Positions 44,291 through 55,492 of a DNA stretch of 64,000 bases are shown here, in pieces. A model generated the notes under the pieces. The model searched no databases. It was not told the DNA's origin and saw nothing but the letters and a program-made list of their open reading frames with translations. Position 1 is the first letter of the stretch. The number at the start of each line of letters is the position of its first letter. This DNA is from Solea solea (taxonomy: Eukaryota > Chordata > Actinopteri > Pleuronectiformes > Soleidae), in contig NC_081143.1 in the NCBI RefSeq assembly GCF_958295425.1, positions 23,741,281 through 23,805,280 of the forward strand, given 5' to 3'. The position numbers were made by a program, and so were the translations under genes.

Positions 44291-45340
44291 CACATTTCCG
44301 GTGCTGCTGTGTTTTCATATTAAAAGAAAAAAAACCTATATGACAAGCTGTCGCAAACTCAAGCAGCATGGACTCGATAACAGAACTACACTGACACCTA
44401 GTGGACAGCAGAATCTTAAAATACATTATTTGTGTTAGAAAAAAAGATGGATAAGACTGAGAAAGACTGGGAGTAAAATAAGAAAGTAAATAAAACAAAT
44501 GTGCTGGATTAACTGGTTTAAAGAGGAAACAGTGCAACTAGAGAGGAGAGAGCATAAACCTCCTCTGAGGCTGCTCAGTTCCTCACAGTGTCAATACACT
44601 CCCCGACCTCACTAGATTCAGGATGATCCAAAGGTTATATTGGATCATCCTGAATCTAAAATTACTTGTTGGGATAACAGAAATCATACCACCGTGGTGC
44701 CACTAAAGTACTTAACAAAGTGATTATAGTGTGACTGGTGAAATGTACATGGCGTGGTCCTTACTGAACATAATACAGTATTGCAGTTAAAAATACTTCA
44801 CTCGCCACTGTGTATATTGTGTAATTATTGTACCTGTATGTGTGTTTTACTTGACTTCTTACTGTAATGAGGGCATAACAAAAATGCCCTGCAGCAATCT
44901 CAAAGTTTTACCCAAATAACTGTAGTTTAAATGTAAAGAGTTCTGTTCTCAATGTTTACGTGTACCACGTACTTTCTTTAATTAACTTAAAGCAGGACCA
45001 ACATGATGTGGGGCCCACTGGTGGTCAGTAGGGAATCAAGTGAGAAAAACCTTTTTGAGCAAAATGGTTTTATGATACATCTCTCACCAAGGTGACCAAT
45101 CTGAGGTTGATCAAGTCTGGGATTGCACCCCGGAAGCACTGCGCCATGGGCAGCTTCAGTGATGGAACAGACGGCTGCCCTCTTGACACAATAATATTTA
45201 TGATGATATTTCACATAATTTCAAAATGAAAGTGTTTGTTTTGGTGTGGGACGATAAATAGTTTACAATATAAATGTATTTATGATGCAAAATTAATTTA
45301 TTAATTAAAACAAAACATACATAAATAACTCATAACCAAG
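44291..45340. other. Intergenic between wiz and prdx2
   Basis: It contains the perfect inverted repeat at 44613-44658 and otherwise AT-rich sequence. No exon recognised; the frames at 44271-44537 and 44987-45214 (minus) lack domains. It would hold shared regulatory sequence of the head-to-head pair, if any. Confidence 0.4.
44613..44658. repeat. Perfect 19-bp inverted repeat, 8-base loop
   Basis: The arm 44613-44631 (tagattcaggatgatccaa) is the exact reverse complement of 44640-44658. It lies about 320 bases upstream of the presumed wiz first exon. A hairpin is possible; the origin is unknown. Confidence 0.9.
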
Positions 45341-45765
45341 GTTGTTATAGTTAATATGAAACTGAAACTGAAAAAAAAAAACATTTTCATTCACTGAATT
45401 AAAAATAAAACTAGAGCTTAAAAAACCCTAAGATAACCTAAAACTAACTACAATTGCAGCGAAAATGTGCTTAGTTTTCAACTTTGTAGATTAATTTCAA
45501 ACATAATCCTTTTGGATTCATATGAAGTGTATTTATTTTTTTCTCTGCTGGCAATTTTGAAAGGTTGTATTTGAGACACAATACTTTTATTATCACCTTT
45601 TATGAATCGCTCACCTGGCAGATACACCATATTAAAAAAAACTAAAACTAAGCATTTACAAAAAATAAAAATGAATAAAAACTAGCAAACCCGATTAAAC
45701 CCTAATTATAACGAGCCAATTTAAAAAAACAAAAAGTCAAAACTAATGAAAAACTATTATAAACT
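45341..45765. repeat. Dispersed repeat with gttatagttaa ends
   Basis: It begins aaggttgttatagttaat and ends tgaaaaactattataaactt. A related copy in opposite orientation at 61017-61438 starts ggttataatagttt and ends aactataataacc. Internal A-rich [21 protein letters not shown] blocks are shared. It is a teleost-wide family in my recollection. Confidence 0.6.
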
Positions 45766-45889
45766 TGCTAATAACTTCATATTAACTTGTGAACCGCATG
45801 GAATTAATTGGGGGCCGCATGTGGCCCGCGGACCGCGAGTTAAAGTCTAGCAAAGCGACACAGACAACCTGCTTTTACTTTGAAATGAT

Positions 45890-46028
45890 TCATTTTCACT
45901 TCCGGGGGCTACGACCGCCTCCGCCTACTTCTAGCTCACCGCCAGCCCTTTGACTCCTCTCTCCTCCTGAAAGCAGCAGCACATCTCTGCACTCCAACTT
46001 CTCCGCGGCTTTACCTACATACAGACAG
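45890..46028 (+). promoter_or_regulatory. prdx2 promoter and non-coding exon 1
   Basis: The GC-richer stretch has an ETS motif (CACTTCCGGG at about 45898-45907). The probable 5' UTR exon ends at 46028 (acagacag) followed by a GTGAGT donor. No ATG is seen in its last 80 bases, so the start codon lies in exon 2. A (CCT)n tract in intron 1 lies at about 46195-46223. The start site is inferred from the sequence only. Confidence 0.55.
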
Positions 46029-47065
46029 GTGAGTGAATATTTTAAACTTTTGTCGCATTATTACTACACGTAGACGGCACGGCGCGACCAAGAGAAGTAA
46101 CCGTTTAGACAGGAGTAAAAAAGAAGTTGAAAGAGGCGGTTTGTTAGCTGAAGCTAACGTTTAGTTAGCTCGGCAGTGCAGGGTTCTGTCGCTCTCCTCC
46201 GCCTCCTCCTCCTCCTCCTCCTCGAGTGTTTAGGCCTGTTTCTGGCAGTTTCTTTGTCAAGGTGCTGCAGGGAGACTGGACAGTTTTTCCCCTCGTTGTG
46301 CCCGTTTTTTTCAGTTTCTGCCACGGTCAGTTTAGCCAGTTACTTCATATGTAAGACGTTGAGGTGAACTTTGACCGAGTTGAGTCTGTTGCGCGTAGCT
46401 CTGTATGAACCTTTCAGGGAGATTACTGCGTGTCTGGCTCCGAATTCACGACTTTTACATTGAATTGAATGACGTGTTCTGCTTATTTTTTTCGATTTTT
46501 GTATGGAGATTTATTTTATGTTCAAACATGTACACAGTATTAAAGACAACCAGCATATACATGCACCTATACATACATTCTCTGCGAAGCTATTCTTTGT
46601 TAAAGCGAAAATCCATGGCAACTGTCTTTGGCAGGCATTTAAGGATGTGTCCCTTTTGTTATCTGTCCATTGTCCCCGGAGGCTTTTTTTTTTTTGGATC
46701 TGCGTGTCTTGTCAATTTTAATCATAACTTGCAGTCCTGGTTGTGCAAGTACCTGAATTAAAAATAAACACAGTACCGTCCGGTTTGCCTGCTCATGGTT
46801 ATGTAAAGTTTGAACATGACTTGCACGTGATTTAAGAATAGTTGTGCTGTGAAATCAGGGATTCAGTTAAAACCCTTGTGTTTTATTTGTTTAAATGTAT
46901 TTTTTGTTTGTCGAATTTACCAGTTGTGTTTTTTGCTATCCAGGCTCCAGAAGGTGCCCCAGGCTCCACCCAGTAGCACTTATCTATAATGATCTTTGAG
47001 CACCAGGAATGTTCTGGTTACTGTATGTGTAATCTCTCTCACACCATTAGATATTCACCCCCGCC

Positions 47066-49788
47066 ATGTCTGCTGGAAATGCTCAGATTGGCAAGCCTGC
47101 CCCCAATTTTAAGGCCACAGCTGTTGTAGATGGGCAGTTTAAGGACATTCAGTTGTCAGACTACAAAGGTAACAAAGTTTTAATTTCACTATGCACAGTG
47201 ACAGTCCGATCTCCATCATCTAAATTGGAAGATTGCATTACTCTGACTTCATGTGTTCCAATTTTTTTCCCAATGCTCTCCAGGAAAGTATGTGATCTTC
47301 TTCTTCTACCCTCTGGACTTCACATTTGTGTGCCCTACTGAGATCATAGCCTTCAGCGACAGGGCAGAGGAGTTCCGCAAAATTGGGTGCGAAGTTATCG
47401 GCTGCTCCGTGGACTCTCAGTTCAGTCACTTGGCATGGTGAGAATTCTTACTAGCTGAAAGGAAGTGCAAATTTGTGCCATAGTGTGTATGTAGGTACGA
47501 TTGATCAGTTAGTTGTTTGTTCCATGAAATGTCACATGCTTATAGTTTCCCACACCTTTTTAAAGTGGTAATGTTCTCAAGTGTCTTGTTTTTTTTTCCA
47601 CAAATCAAAATCATTCAGTCGATTTCTTTGTTGCATGGACCAAAGAAACTGGAAAAATTGGTGTACGCTGAGCGATTTAGTTTTCATGTCACAGAAACTG
47701 TATGTGTTAGATATTCATCTTTAAAATCAGGTAGTGTTTTTATTTGTTTTGACGGAAATAATAGGCATTACTTGGAAATATTGCAATACACAAATGTACA
47801 AAACGCACACTGAATTTACAGAATTCCATTTTTTTTGATCAGGTATACATTCAGGCTTGAGTGCACTGTAGTTCTGAATTATAGTGTGAACTTGGTTACC
47901 GGTTGGTTAAACTTGGTTACTATACTGGGCATAGACGTTTTATCAGGGAGAAGAGCTTTTTCGTTGCCAATTTCTGCCACACGTGAAGTAGGACCCACCC
48001 TAGTTTAACTGTTTATCTCCGATCACTCGGCTTCTGTGTGGTCTTGATAAGTTCTGAGGTAACGGTCTCTTTGTGTAAGGAATAAAAAAAAAAGGTGTAA
48101 AGTTTCTTTTAGGACAGGAATTGCACAACCTGTTCAATTTTGGTTTGTGTATCATTTTGTAGTGTTGAAGTCAGCAACTTGCGTTGTCCACCCTTTGTCA
48201 TGAGTCCACAGACTGTGGATTGCTACTTTTTATTAATTGTGTATGTTTTGTTTTTTTGTCTTTCAGGATCAACACACCTAGAAAGCAGGGAGGTCTGGGT
48301 AGCATGAAGATTCCCCTTGTGGCAGACCTCACCAAGTCGATCTCAACAGACTACGGAGTGCTGAAGGAGGACGATGGCATTGCATTCAGGTCAGCCAAAC
48401 TGCAGCTCGTCATTCAAATACTGTGAATGGTTACTTCAAGAACTCCTGTAAGCAGTTAAAAGAGTAGTGGGAAACTAAAGGGTGTGCATCAGTAACCTCA
48501 GTTTGTGCTTCTCAGGGGTCTGTTTGTGATTGACGACAAGGGCATCTTGAGGCAGATCACCATCAATGACTTACCTGTGGGTCGCTCTGTGGATGAGACT
48601 CTGCGTCTGGTCCAGGCCTTCCAGCACACTGACCAACACGGAGAGGGTGAGAAACGTCCCTATTTAATCTTCTGCCATCATTTAATGCCACCATTGATTC
48701 CAATTGTTAGTGAAATACTTGTTTTTTTCTTGTGTTTTTAGAAAAAATATGTTTTACAAAACGTGATCAATACATTTGAATTAAGTGCAGTAGTTATACT
48801 GCCTACTGAACATTAACTAAATGTCCTGTACTAAAGAATCTTCAGTGTTGTGAAGTTGTCCTTAAACACAGCCAGAAGCACAACTGAAAAATCCATTGCA
48901 TCTTTATTAGTGGGTTGTTTCTCCTCGTTGTTGGCACCAGAGACTCTGTATGAGATTCTTTGGTTGGTTAATGAATATTTTATACACTTGCAGTCATGAA
49001 TGCAGCAAGTGGCCTGAATAGTGGCTAATGATGAGTTAACATGGCTAACATTTAGTGCTAGGTAATATGTTTCTTTTTACTGAAAACCAGTATTTATGTA
49101 TTTTTTTTCTTATGAGATTTTCATATACTGAAAGGCTGGTATGTGCCTGCAACCAGGCTCCAATTGGACGATACTAGCTGTCGATCACAGTGTTTTTCTG
49201 TTTTCCTGTAACTGGGGGCATAATTTGCAAGGTTGACATGTTTACTTGAAGACCTAAAACAAACCATTAACAACTCCATGTAAAAAAGAAAAGTGAGAAG
49301 GTGACTCGTTTTCCCATAGACTTCCATTCAAACCTTTTTGCAACCTGGAGAGTCACCCCCTGGTGGTCCTACACGTCCCTCTACAAACAAGAAGGCCACA
49401 TTTTAAAAATGTATACCTGTATGGACTATAAATAGGGTGAAGCTGTAGTGGGTACGTTATGGCATATCCACCAGGTATGATTGTCATACCACACTTTTCT
49501 TTTCTTTTTGTTTAGTTGTACGTATATGATATATTCTCTTTTCAAATGACCTGTAACTTTGAGGGTTCAGTCAATGGAACATGGCCCTGTATTGTTTGTC
49601 TACCCTCCTGGGTATTTACACATGTACTTTGTCCCCGAGGTTTCACAAACTTCATTGTTTACCACTGACGTCTAATGTTGCTCTATGTACTGTTTCCATC
49701 TCAAGTGTGCCCTGCCGGCTGGAAACCTGGAAGTGACACCATGATCCCCGACGTAGAGAAGAGCAAAGCGTACTTCTCCAAGCAGTAA
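47066..49788 (+). CDS. prdx2: Peroxiredoxin 2, typical 2-Cys
   Basis: Coding exons are 47066-47168, 47284-47437, 48267-48389, 48516-48646 and 49706-49788. All introns are GT-AG and the joined frame has 197 codons plus TAA; human PRDX2 has 198. This is a cytosolic thioredoxin-dependent peroxidase that reduces hydrogen peroxide and alkyl hydroperoxides. The peroxidatic Cys51 sits in FVCPTE and the resolving Cys172 in VCPAGW. GGLG (94-97) and the C-terminal YF (193-194) are the structural features that make eukaryotic 2-Cys enzymes prone to over-oxidation (family knowledge). Cys70 is as in human PRDX2, and an additional Cys75 is seen. The start ATG is the first in exon 2. PRDX1 is the main alternative, but the N-terminal sequence and the wiz/junb neighbours favour PRDX2. 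Confidence 0.95.
47570..47680. repeat. Fragment of MITE in prdx2 intron
   Basis: The block ttctttgttgcatggaccaa then agaaactggaaaaa resembles the interior of 34069-34383 (tgttacatggagcaaagaaa, ccagaaaata). Confidence 0.45.
49137..49370. repeat. Dispersed repeat in the last prdx2 intron
   Basis: It shares gacgatac...agctgtc with 11408-11590 and the end block tttttgcaacctgg...cccctggtgg with 8280-8337. It accounts for part of the 1.06-kb intron. Confidence 0.55.
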
Positions 49789-50082
49789 ATGTGAAGGTCT
49801 TCCGGCTGACTTGTAGCACTTGCCTTCAGATGAGAGGAGCCCCTGTAAAGCAGTCTCTCATGGCGTCCAGTCTAATCTGTTAAACTCAGCAAGAATGTCA
49901 CTACTTGTTATTACGGAGCACATGACAGTTGCAGCTCTTAATCTTTATATGTCCACTTTGCAGTTGTTAGGGCGACCACATAGTCTCAAGCACTGAAATA
50001 ATAGTTGTTTTGTTCATTTATCAAAAAAAAAGTATTGCTATTTTTTCCTTGCTGTCATGAATAATTCCTAATACCATATTTT

Positions 50083-50088
50083 ATTAAA
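50083..50088 (+). terminator. prdx2 poly(A) signal ATTAAA
   Basis: ATTAAA lies about 295 bases after the prdx2 stop, in a stretch rich in T. It is the best candidate for the 3' end of the mRNA. Confidence 0.6.
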
Positions 50089-50110
50089 GCTGTGGGGGAA
50101 AAAATGTGAC

Positions 50111-51069
50111 TTTGTTTGCCTTGGTAAAATCTTTCAGTATATCCTCAATGTTAACACAATTGTGAACCACTAGATGGTGCCATGGTTCTTTCTGAATCAG
50201 TCATGATATTAAGTTGAAATGAAATCTGTCAGGGCCGGTTTCTGTAACTGGCCCAGAGGTTCAGTGTATGTCGCGACGCTGTGGAGTCTTGGTTAATATT
50301 GGAGTTATTGTTGCTTGACTCAGCATGACGACTATGGTTGCCAAATGGCACTAAAGCAAGTTGGGAAAGCTTGGATTGTCGGAAGTGATACAAGATCTAC
50401 GCACTACAGTAACACTACTTTCATGTAATTTTTAAATTAATTTACCCTTTGACTTAAGAAAAGAGTTACAAGGCACTTATTTGGGTGGGGGGGTTCTGAC
50501 AATAAACTAGACATTTTTGCCCAGAGAATTGCCGCTTGCTGGTTATTTTCAATTATTTTGACCATTCTGAGATGGTTGTGTGCGTGTGAAAATCCCACTA
50601 GGTCAGATTTTGAAATAATTGGATAACCATGCCCAGAACCAGCCACATTCAAAATTAGGTTTTGTTTTTTTCCCTGTTCTGATCAATTTGATCTTCAGCA
50701 GGTCATCCCAAACCTGTGCCATGAGTTATTTGTGTTAATTGGGTGAAGAGTTGTGTTAAGTGGCAGGTGAGTTTACATCTGTTTAATAACTCACCATTTT
50801 AATATTTAGTATGTACAATGAGATGCCTGATTGATCTATAGAAACCAAAATTGCCATTGTTAAGCTACAGTAATCCTGATTGAACAATGTTCACATGTTA
50901 AACAGTGGCTGGTTGATAGTGTGACCTCTGTTCCACGTCTGCCACTGTTTGTTGACTCCACTTCTTGTAATTTCAAACCTTCTCTGAACCCTCAAGTGTG
51001 TTCTACGTGTTTGTCTGGAACTTTTTGCAACTTTTTTTTTCCTGCCTGCACTAGTGTTCACGCAGCTTG
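50111..51069. other. Intergenic between prdx2 and junb, with a degenerate repeat
   Basis: The stretch 50518-50770 is a degenerate copy of the CCACTTTATTAGG family (gtgaaaatcccactaggtca, ending ttgtgttaagtggcaggtga). The rest shows no exon or clear feature. Confidence 0.5.
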
Positions 51070-51405
51070 TTTTGGGAAACTGAAAGCAGAATGGGGAAAC
51101 TCCCTTTCACTCGAATGAGCAACTCATTGACAAACCCTCCTCGCTGATACACAAAAGCGCACACACACAGGTTTGCATTGTGGTGTAAAAAGGGGCGTGT
51201 AGGGGAGAGCGCAGCACTTGTGACTGGCAATGTAGGAGGGAGTTCCCGGAAACCTTTTCGAGATGTGACGTGTGTCTGCTAATTTGACCCAATATGGAGC
51301 GACGTGAGTGCGTCAAAGGGGAAACAAGCCTACGCAGGGACGTCGAGGAACTGCCGTAAACTTGGCCTCTGTCCAGTAAGACCTGGCTTAAAACTGACTC
51401 ACACC
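51070..51405. promoter_or_regulatory. Candidate junb 3' enhancer
   Basis: Directly downstream of junb lie an ISRE-like site GAAACTGAAA (51076-51085), a kappaB-like GGGAAACTCC (51094-51103), a STAT-type TTCCCGGAA (51243-51251), a CArG-like CCCAATATGG (51289-51298, one base off) and an AP-1 site TGACTCA (51395-51401). From memory, mammalian junB genes have an inducible 3' enhancer with SRF- and NF-kappaB-type sites, so the arrangement may be conserved. This is motif reading only. The 110-codon frame across it (51439-51107 minus) is not called. Confidence 0.5.
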
Positions 51406-51782
51406 TTTTACAAGAAAGATATACAAGAAACAACACCACATAGTTTTTAAATTCATACTTTCATTTACTTAAATATACTGTACAAGTAAAAAAAACAATA
51501 CAATAAGAGGAGCAGCTTGTCAGGCTCAACCTGACAAACTCAAATAACTTACATAAGAATCACAAATGCAGTCAAAGAAAATGTAAACAGGCAGTATATT
51601 CAAAAAAAAATACTCATTAAAGTGTTTTAGTCTCGTGTGATTTCTGTGCGTGTTTTCTCTCAGCCACAGAAACCACCATGGTCCAGTTCTCTCATACTTT
51701 GTACGTACGGGCTGCAGACATTGTCCATTGTTGTCAGTGCAGTCCGTGTCCAGTGTTTCTGTTGTTAAAGTGCATTGTTTCT

Positions 51783-52805
51783 TCAGTAAGACTTGACTTT
51801 GGGCGCTAACATGAGCTGGCAGCCACTGCTCACATGCGTCATGACTTTCTGTTTGAGTTGCGCCACCTGCTCCCGCAGCAGCGTCGCCTTGTTTGACAGC
51901 CCCAAGTTGTCCGTTTTCAGCACCTTCACCTTGTCCTCCAGACGCGAGATGCGCTCCAGCTTGCGCCTCCGACACTTGGAGGCTGCGAGCCGGTTTCTCA
52001 GGCGCTTGCGCTCCGCTTTGATGCGCTCCTGGCTCTCCATGTCTATGGGGGACATTGGCGGGGAGCTGTTGTCGCTGCTCTGCATGTCGGGGACAGTCTG
52101 CGGCTCCTCTTTCGGGCCACCGAAACGCTGCGAGTGGATGTTCGCGGCGGCCAGAGCGTGCTGGAAATGATGGGATCCGTGCCCAACGACCTGGGGATGA
52201 TGGTGGTGGTGGTGGTACTGGTGCGGCAGGTAGCTGATAGTGGTGGACGGAAAGCTGCCCGCTGAGGACAGGCTGGGGTTAGAGGGGCAGCTGCCCAGTG
52301 TGGTGTACTCCAGCGGCTCTGGCTGCATGGAGGAGCCGAACACAGATGCTGGAGCCGAGCAGGCGACGCCGCCGGTGCCGATGGACACATTTGGAGGAGC
52401 CATCTGGTTGATCTTGTGCATTTCGTCCAGCGCTTTCACAAAACCCTCAGCGAAACCCTCCTGCTCCTCTGTGATGCCGCGGTTGTACAGGAACTGGCCA
52501 GGCGTCGGTGTGGTTGTGATGACCCCGTTACTGTTTTGGATGATCAGTCGCTCCAGTTCAGGAGAGTCGAGCTTCAGTGAGCCCGCTGCCGCTGCCGCCG
52601 CCGCCGCCGCTGCTCCCGCGGAATAGAAATCACCGTCGGCGCGCAGGTGCTGCTGTGACTTGAAGTTCGCGTTCCGATATGAATCGGAGAAGTTCAGGTT
52701 CATGTTCTGCTTTAGCAGCTTGTAGTCTGGCAGCGCTGAGCCTGGGTGGCCATAAGCAGAGAGAAACGAGTCGTCATAAAAAGGCTGTTCCATAAGTGTG
52801 GACAT
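51783..52805 (-). CDS. junb: Transcription factor JunB
   Basis: A single-exon, 340-codon frame, as in other jun genes. The N terminus ([10 protein letters not shown]) and [19 protein letters not shown] at about residues 84-102 match the Jun family, with phospho-acceptor-like Thr/Pro sites. A 10-Ala tract (65-74) and a His run ([11 protein letters not shown]) are seen. The bZIP has a basic region at about 262-286 with Cys278 (SKC), then a leucine zipper with leucines every seven residues at 289, 296, 303, 310 and 317. It dimerises with Fos/ATF partners and binds TGAGTCA sites in the nucleus. Teleosts have two junb paralogues; I cannot say which this is. The first ATG is used and no in-frame ATG lies upstream. 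Confidence 0.95.
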   Translation of the reverse strand: MSTLMEQPFYDDSFLSAYGHPGSALPDYKLLKQNMNLNFSDSYRNANFKSQQHLRADGDFYSAGAAAAAAAAAAGSLKLDSPELERLIIQNSNGVITTTPTPGQFLYNRGITEEQEGFAEGFVKALDEMHKINQMAPPNVSIGTGGVACSAPASVFGSSMQPEPLEYTTLGSCPSNPSLSSAGSFPSTTISYLPHQYHHHHHHPQVVGHGSHHFQHALAAANIHSQRFGGPKEEPQTVPDMQSSDNSSPPMSPIDMESQERIKAERKRLRNRLAASKCRRRKLERISRLEDKVKVLKTDNLGLSNKATLLREQVAQLKQKVMTHVSSGCQLMLAPKVKSY

Positions 52806-53125
52806 TATTTCAAATCAGACAGTCAAACACAATAGAGAGCGGCGAAGAGAGAGATGATGCCCGGACACAGAGGCTTCAGTGTCCCGAAATAACTGAGTCA
52901 ATCTCCGGCACAAAGTCAAGTCCCGCTCTTATTTTTTTTTTTATTGAAGGTCAAAAGTAATCGGAGAAAAAAAAAAACAGAGCAAGACTTCCAAAACAGT
53001 TGAACTGTACTGTACCAAGTCGTCGATTTGTACCTTTGGTTGGTTGCAGTGACTAAATCAGTTGTTTTCAGTCCACTCTTCCACTTTCCTGCTCTGTGTC
53101 GGAGCTGCGCTGCTGTTTCCTCTGT
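52806..53125 (-). promoter_or_regulatory. junb 5' UTR and proximal region
   Basis: The interval between start codon and inferred start of transcription holds a TGAGTCA AP-1 site at 52894-52900. AP-1 sites here would suit autoregulation (inference). Confidence 0.5.
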
Positions 53126-53153
53126 AATGTCGAGCGCCCGGTGCGCTTTACTC

Positions 53154-53161
53154 TATTTATA
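53154..53161 (-). promoter_or_regulatory. junb TATA box
   Basis: TATAAATA on the minus strand, about 350 bases before the start codon. A CCAAT box (ATTGG at 53195-53199 on the plus strand) lies about 35 bases further upstream, in a short GC-rich stretch with ACGTCG- and TGACGTT-type CRE half-sites near 53228-53247. The arrangement fits an immediate-early TATA promoter. Confidence 0.75.
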
Positions 53162-53504
53162 GGATCCGCAACACGCGCTCCATCCGACCCGCTGATTGGC
53201 CGCCTGTATTCCCCGCCTCCGGGATGTTACGTCGGCTCGTTGACGTTGTTGCCAGGAACAAGGACTGTAAACAAGACGAGGCTTATTCAGCGTGGGGAGG
53301 GGAAACAACTTCGCCCAGGTAGGCACATAAAAACCTAGACTATCTCAACTTCACATCCACTCCTGTTGTTTATTGGAAGTCAGGTTTTCAGTGTTATCGT
53401 TTTACCCACAGTCGCTGAAAACAACACAACACGGCCTCGCCTCTTCCCTCCACTCTTGTCTGTTTTCCTCGACAACGATCCCACCGGTTTGACTATATAC
53501 TCTG

Positions 53505-53551
53505 GAACTGAGTCATGCAGTCTAAACTGACATAGACCGGTCCATATTTGG
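53505..53551 (-). promoter_or_regulatory. junb upstream AP-1 and CArG sites
   Basis: TGAGTCA at 53509-53515 and a perfect CArG box CCATATTTGG at 53542-53551, about 350-400 bases upstream of the TATA box. SRF and AP-1 sites are expected for a growth-factor-inducible gene. (GGA)n and (CTG/CTC)n tracts follow at 53628-53700; the frames through them (53380-53823 minus, 53548-53745 plus) are not called. Confidence 0.6.
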
Positions 53552-53705
53552 GTATCCTGGCGCACCAGTTCCTCCCTGATAGGAGCGGGAAGCCAATCCC
53601 ATCCTGGCGCGCTTCCAACTCTAATGAGGGAGGAGGAGGAGGCGCACTGTACTGTACTGCACTGCTGCTGCTGCTCACCTCCTCCTCCTCCTCCGCCCTG
53701 CAGGC

Positions 53706-54977
53706 AGGGAGAGGATGGGTGAGTGGTGTTAAGTCCTGGGTGTGATGTCTTCAAAAAATGTATGAAGCATAATGGGTGTCTGGCAAGGGAGGACATTTGC
53801 TCTCGGGGTATCAGACAGAACAATGTGGACTATTCATGTGATAACACAACACACACACGCACACACACATTTAAAGATAAGAATACCACAGCATTCACAG
53901 TGATGGAAGCAGACAAGACAACTGTTATTGTTATTATTATTCCGTGGCTTTACAGTCATTTTTGAAGGGGTTAACGAGCTTAACAACTCTTAAAGGTGAA
54001 CCGAGCCAAAATTGAGTTCCAATGAATTTCCCCAAAACTTGGTGGGAAGATGTTATAGACCAAGACGAACAAAAAAGAAGACGGGAATTATGGCCTCAAC
54101 TCGACAGGAAGTCGGCCATTTAGAATTTTGTGGATTTGCACCCTTTGTAAATGAGCGAACTCCTCTGAGGGTGTCGTAAACCAACACTGAATGTGATATT
54201 TTTCCTTTGACCTCTGACATCACCCATGAGGACTGCTGCCGCCGCTCGTTCCCTTTCTGTCAATTTTCTGTACCTTTTACCAAGTCAAACAAAGTCACAT
54301 TTTCCCCCACCAGCTTTAAAGAGGCAATAGCATGGTCCTATCTCACTTATATGTGAGATATGGAGGTGTACTTACAAACATTAAGTAATTTTTATGGTCA
54401 AAAAACGAGCCGATGTAAATGTCTCATCACTGACGCTCTCGTCAGCCGCGCTGTTTCAGACCAAAACCACACCCACAGAACACGGACTGTCTTGTGATTG
54501 GCCAGCCAACGAGAGCTTTCCCACTGTCTTGTGATTGGCCAGTTACCTGGAAGTGACGTAATTGGCACGTCAGGTGTCAGACCCGCAGGTCCCTCTCTGT
54601 AAAGGTGGATGCACCGCTAGCAGTTATCAAAACATTGAGTAATGCCGTAATCCCTTAGGCATTTGATACGGAGTCTGACCCAGAGTCAGAGTGAAAGAGC
54701 TTAAATAACGTTTTGGTTACTGAGATGATAAACATACATGCAAATGAAACACGAGTGTAGCTTAGCCTGTAGCCGGCTATCGCTAATGCTAAACGTCAAA
54801 ACAAGCGCACAAAGACAGTTATATACGTATTGGTGGCTCTGCTGCTTCCTTTAGGTGAAGTTTGGTGCTGTGTCCTGCTTCATATTGCTACTTTCTGAGC
54901 TCAGTACAACCGATACGCTCAGCAGCTACAACAAGAGTAGTTCTTCTTCTTCTACGGTTGAAAGTACGTCACTGGAT
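53706..54977. other. Intergenic, probable old repeats
   Basis: The stretch 54000-54190 (accgagccaaaattgagttc; ggaagtcggccatttagaat) resembles a dispersed fish repeat known to me. At 54487-54543 a 20-base block (actgtcttgtgattggccag) occurs twice. No gene recognised. Confidence 0.4.
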
Positions 54978-55008
54978 GTGTGCCTAATAAATTGGCCAGT
55001 GAGTGTAA
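54978..55008. mobile_element. Solo end of CCACTTTATTAGG family
   Basis: The sequence tgtgcctaataaattggcca is the family's right terminal sequence standing alone, without the rest of the element. Confidence 0.5.
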
Positions 55009-55245
55009 TCACAATAACTCGGGTCTAACTTTAACTCCCAGCCTGTCGTCTGGGTTTGCCACTGTGTGCTGAGCTTATAGCACAGAGCTTATAGAGATTA
55101 CAGGAGTGTAAACACATGACGGAGCCTCTGAGATATTTAGAGAGTAAAGACATGTTCTCGCCAGCCAAACAGCTGTTTGATAGAAACACGTCCGTGTCCT
55201 CATGAATCACCTCCCACAGGGCCATGCACCTGTGCACATCAACTC

Positions 55246-55390
55246 TAGCTCTCTCTCCAGTAGTCTTCATGGAGATCAAAACCTGGTCCTCATGAGGCAA
55301 AGTCTCCATTTCTGAGGAACTGGTTATATTTAGGGCTAAGATTTGAATTATGGGTAGGAGGTCAAACCTGTGTGTGTGTGTGTGTGTGAA
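55246..55390. repeat. tagtcttcatggaga-family repeat with (GT)n
   Basis: The blocks agtcttcatggagatcaaaa, cctggtcctcatgaggcaa and ggctaagatttgaat match 10139-10210. A (GT)n run follows at 55370-55388. Confidence 0.6.
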
Positions 55391-55492
55391 GGCAGTAAGG
55401 ACAGATTTTGACTCAAACCTATTTTTGTGAAGACATTTTGGTTGGGCTTTTGAAAAGAGTTAAAACTGGGTTTTAAGGTTAGACATTTATGG

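Noticed and set aside
51107..51439. 110-codon minus frame 3' of junb
   Set aside because: It coincides with the dense cluster of factor sites, has no domain and no promoter. A chance frame in regulatory DNA is simpler.
53380..53823. 147-codon minus frame upstream of junb
   Set aside because: It covers the promoter-distal region, includes GGA/CTG repeats as poly-Gly/Ser and has no domain. It overlaps the CArG and AP-1 sites.
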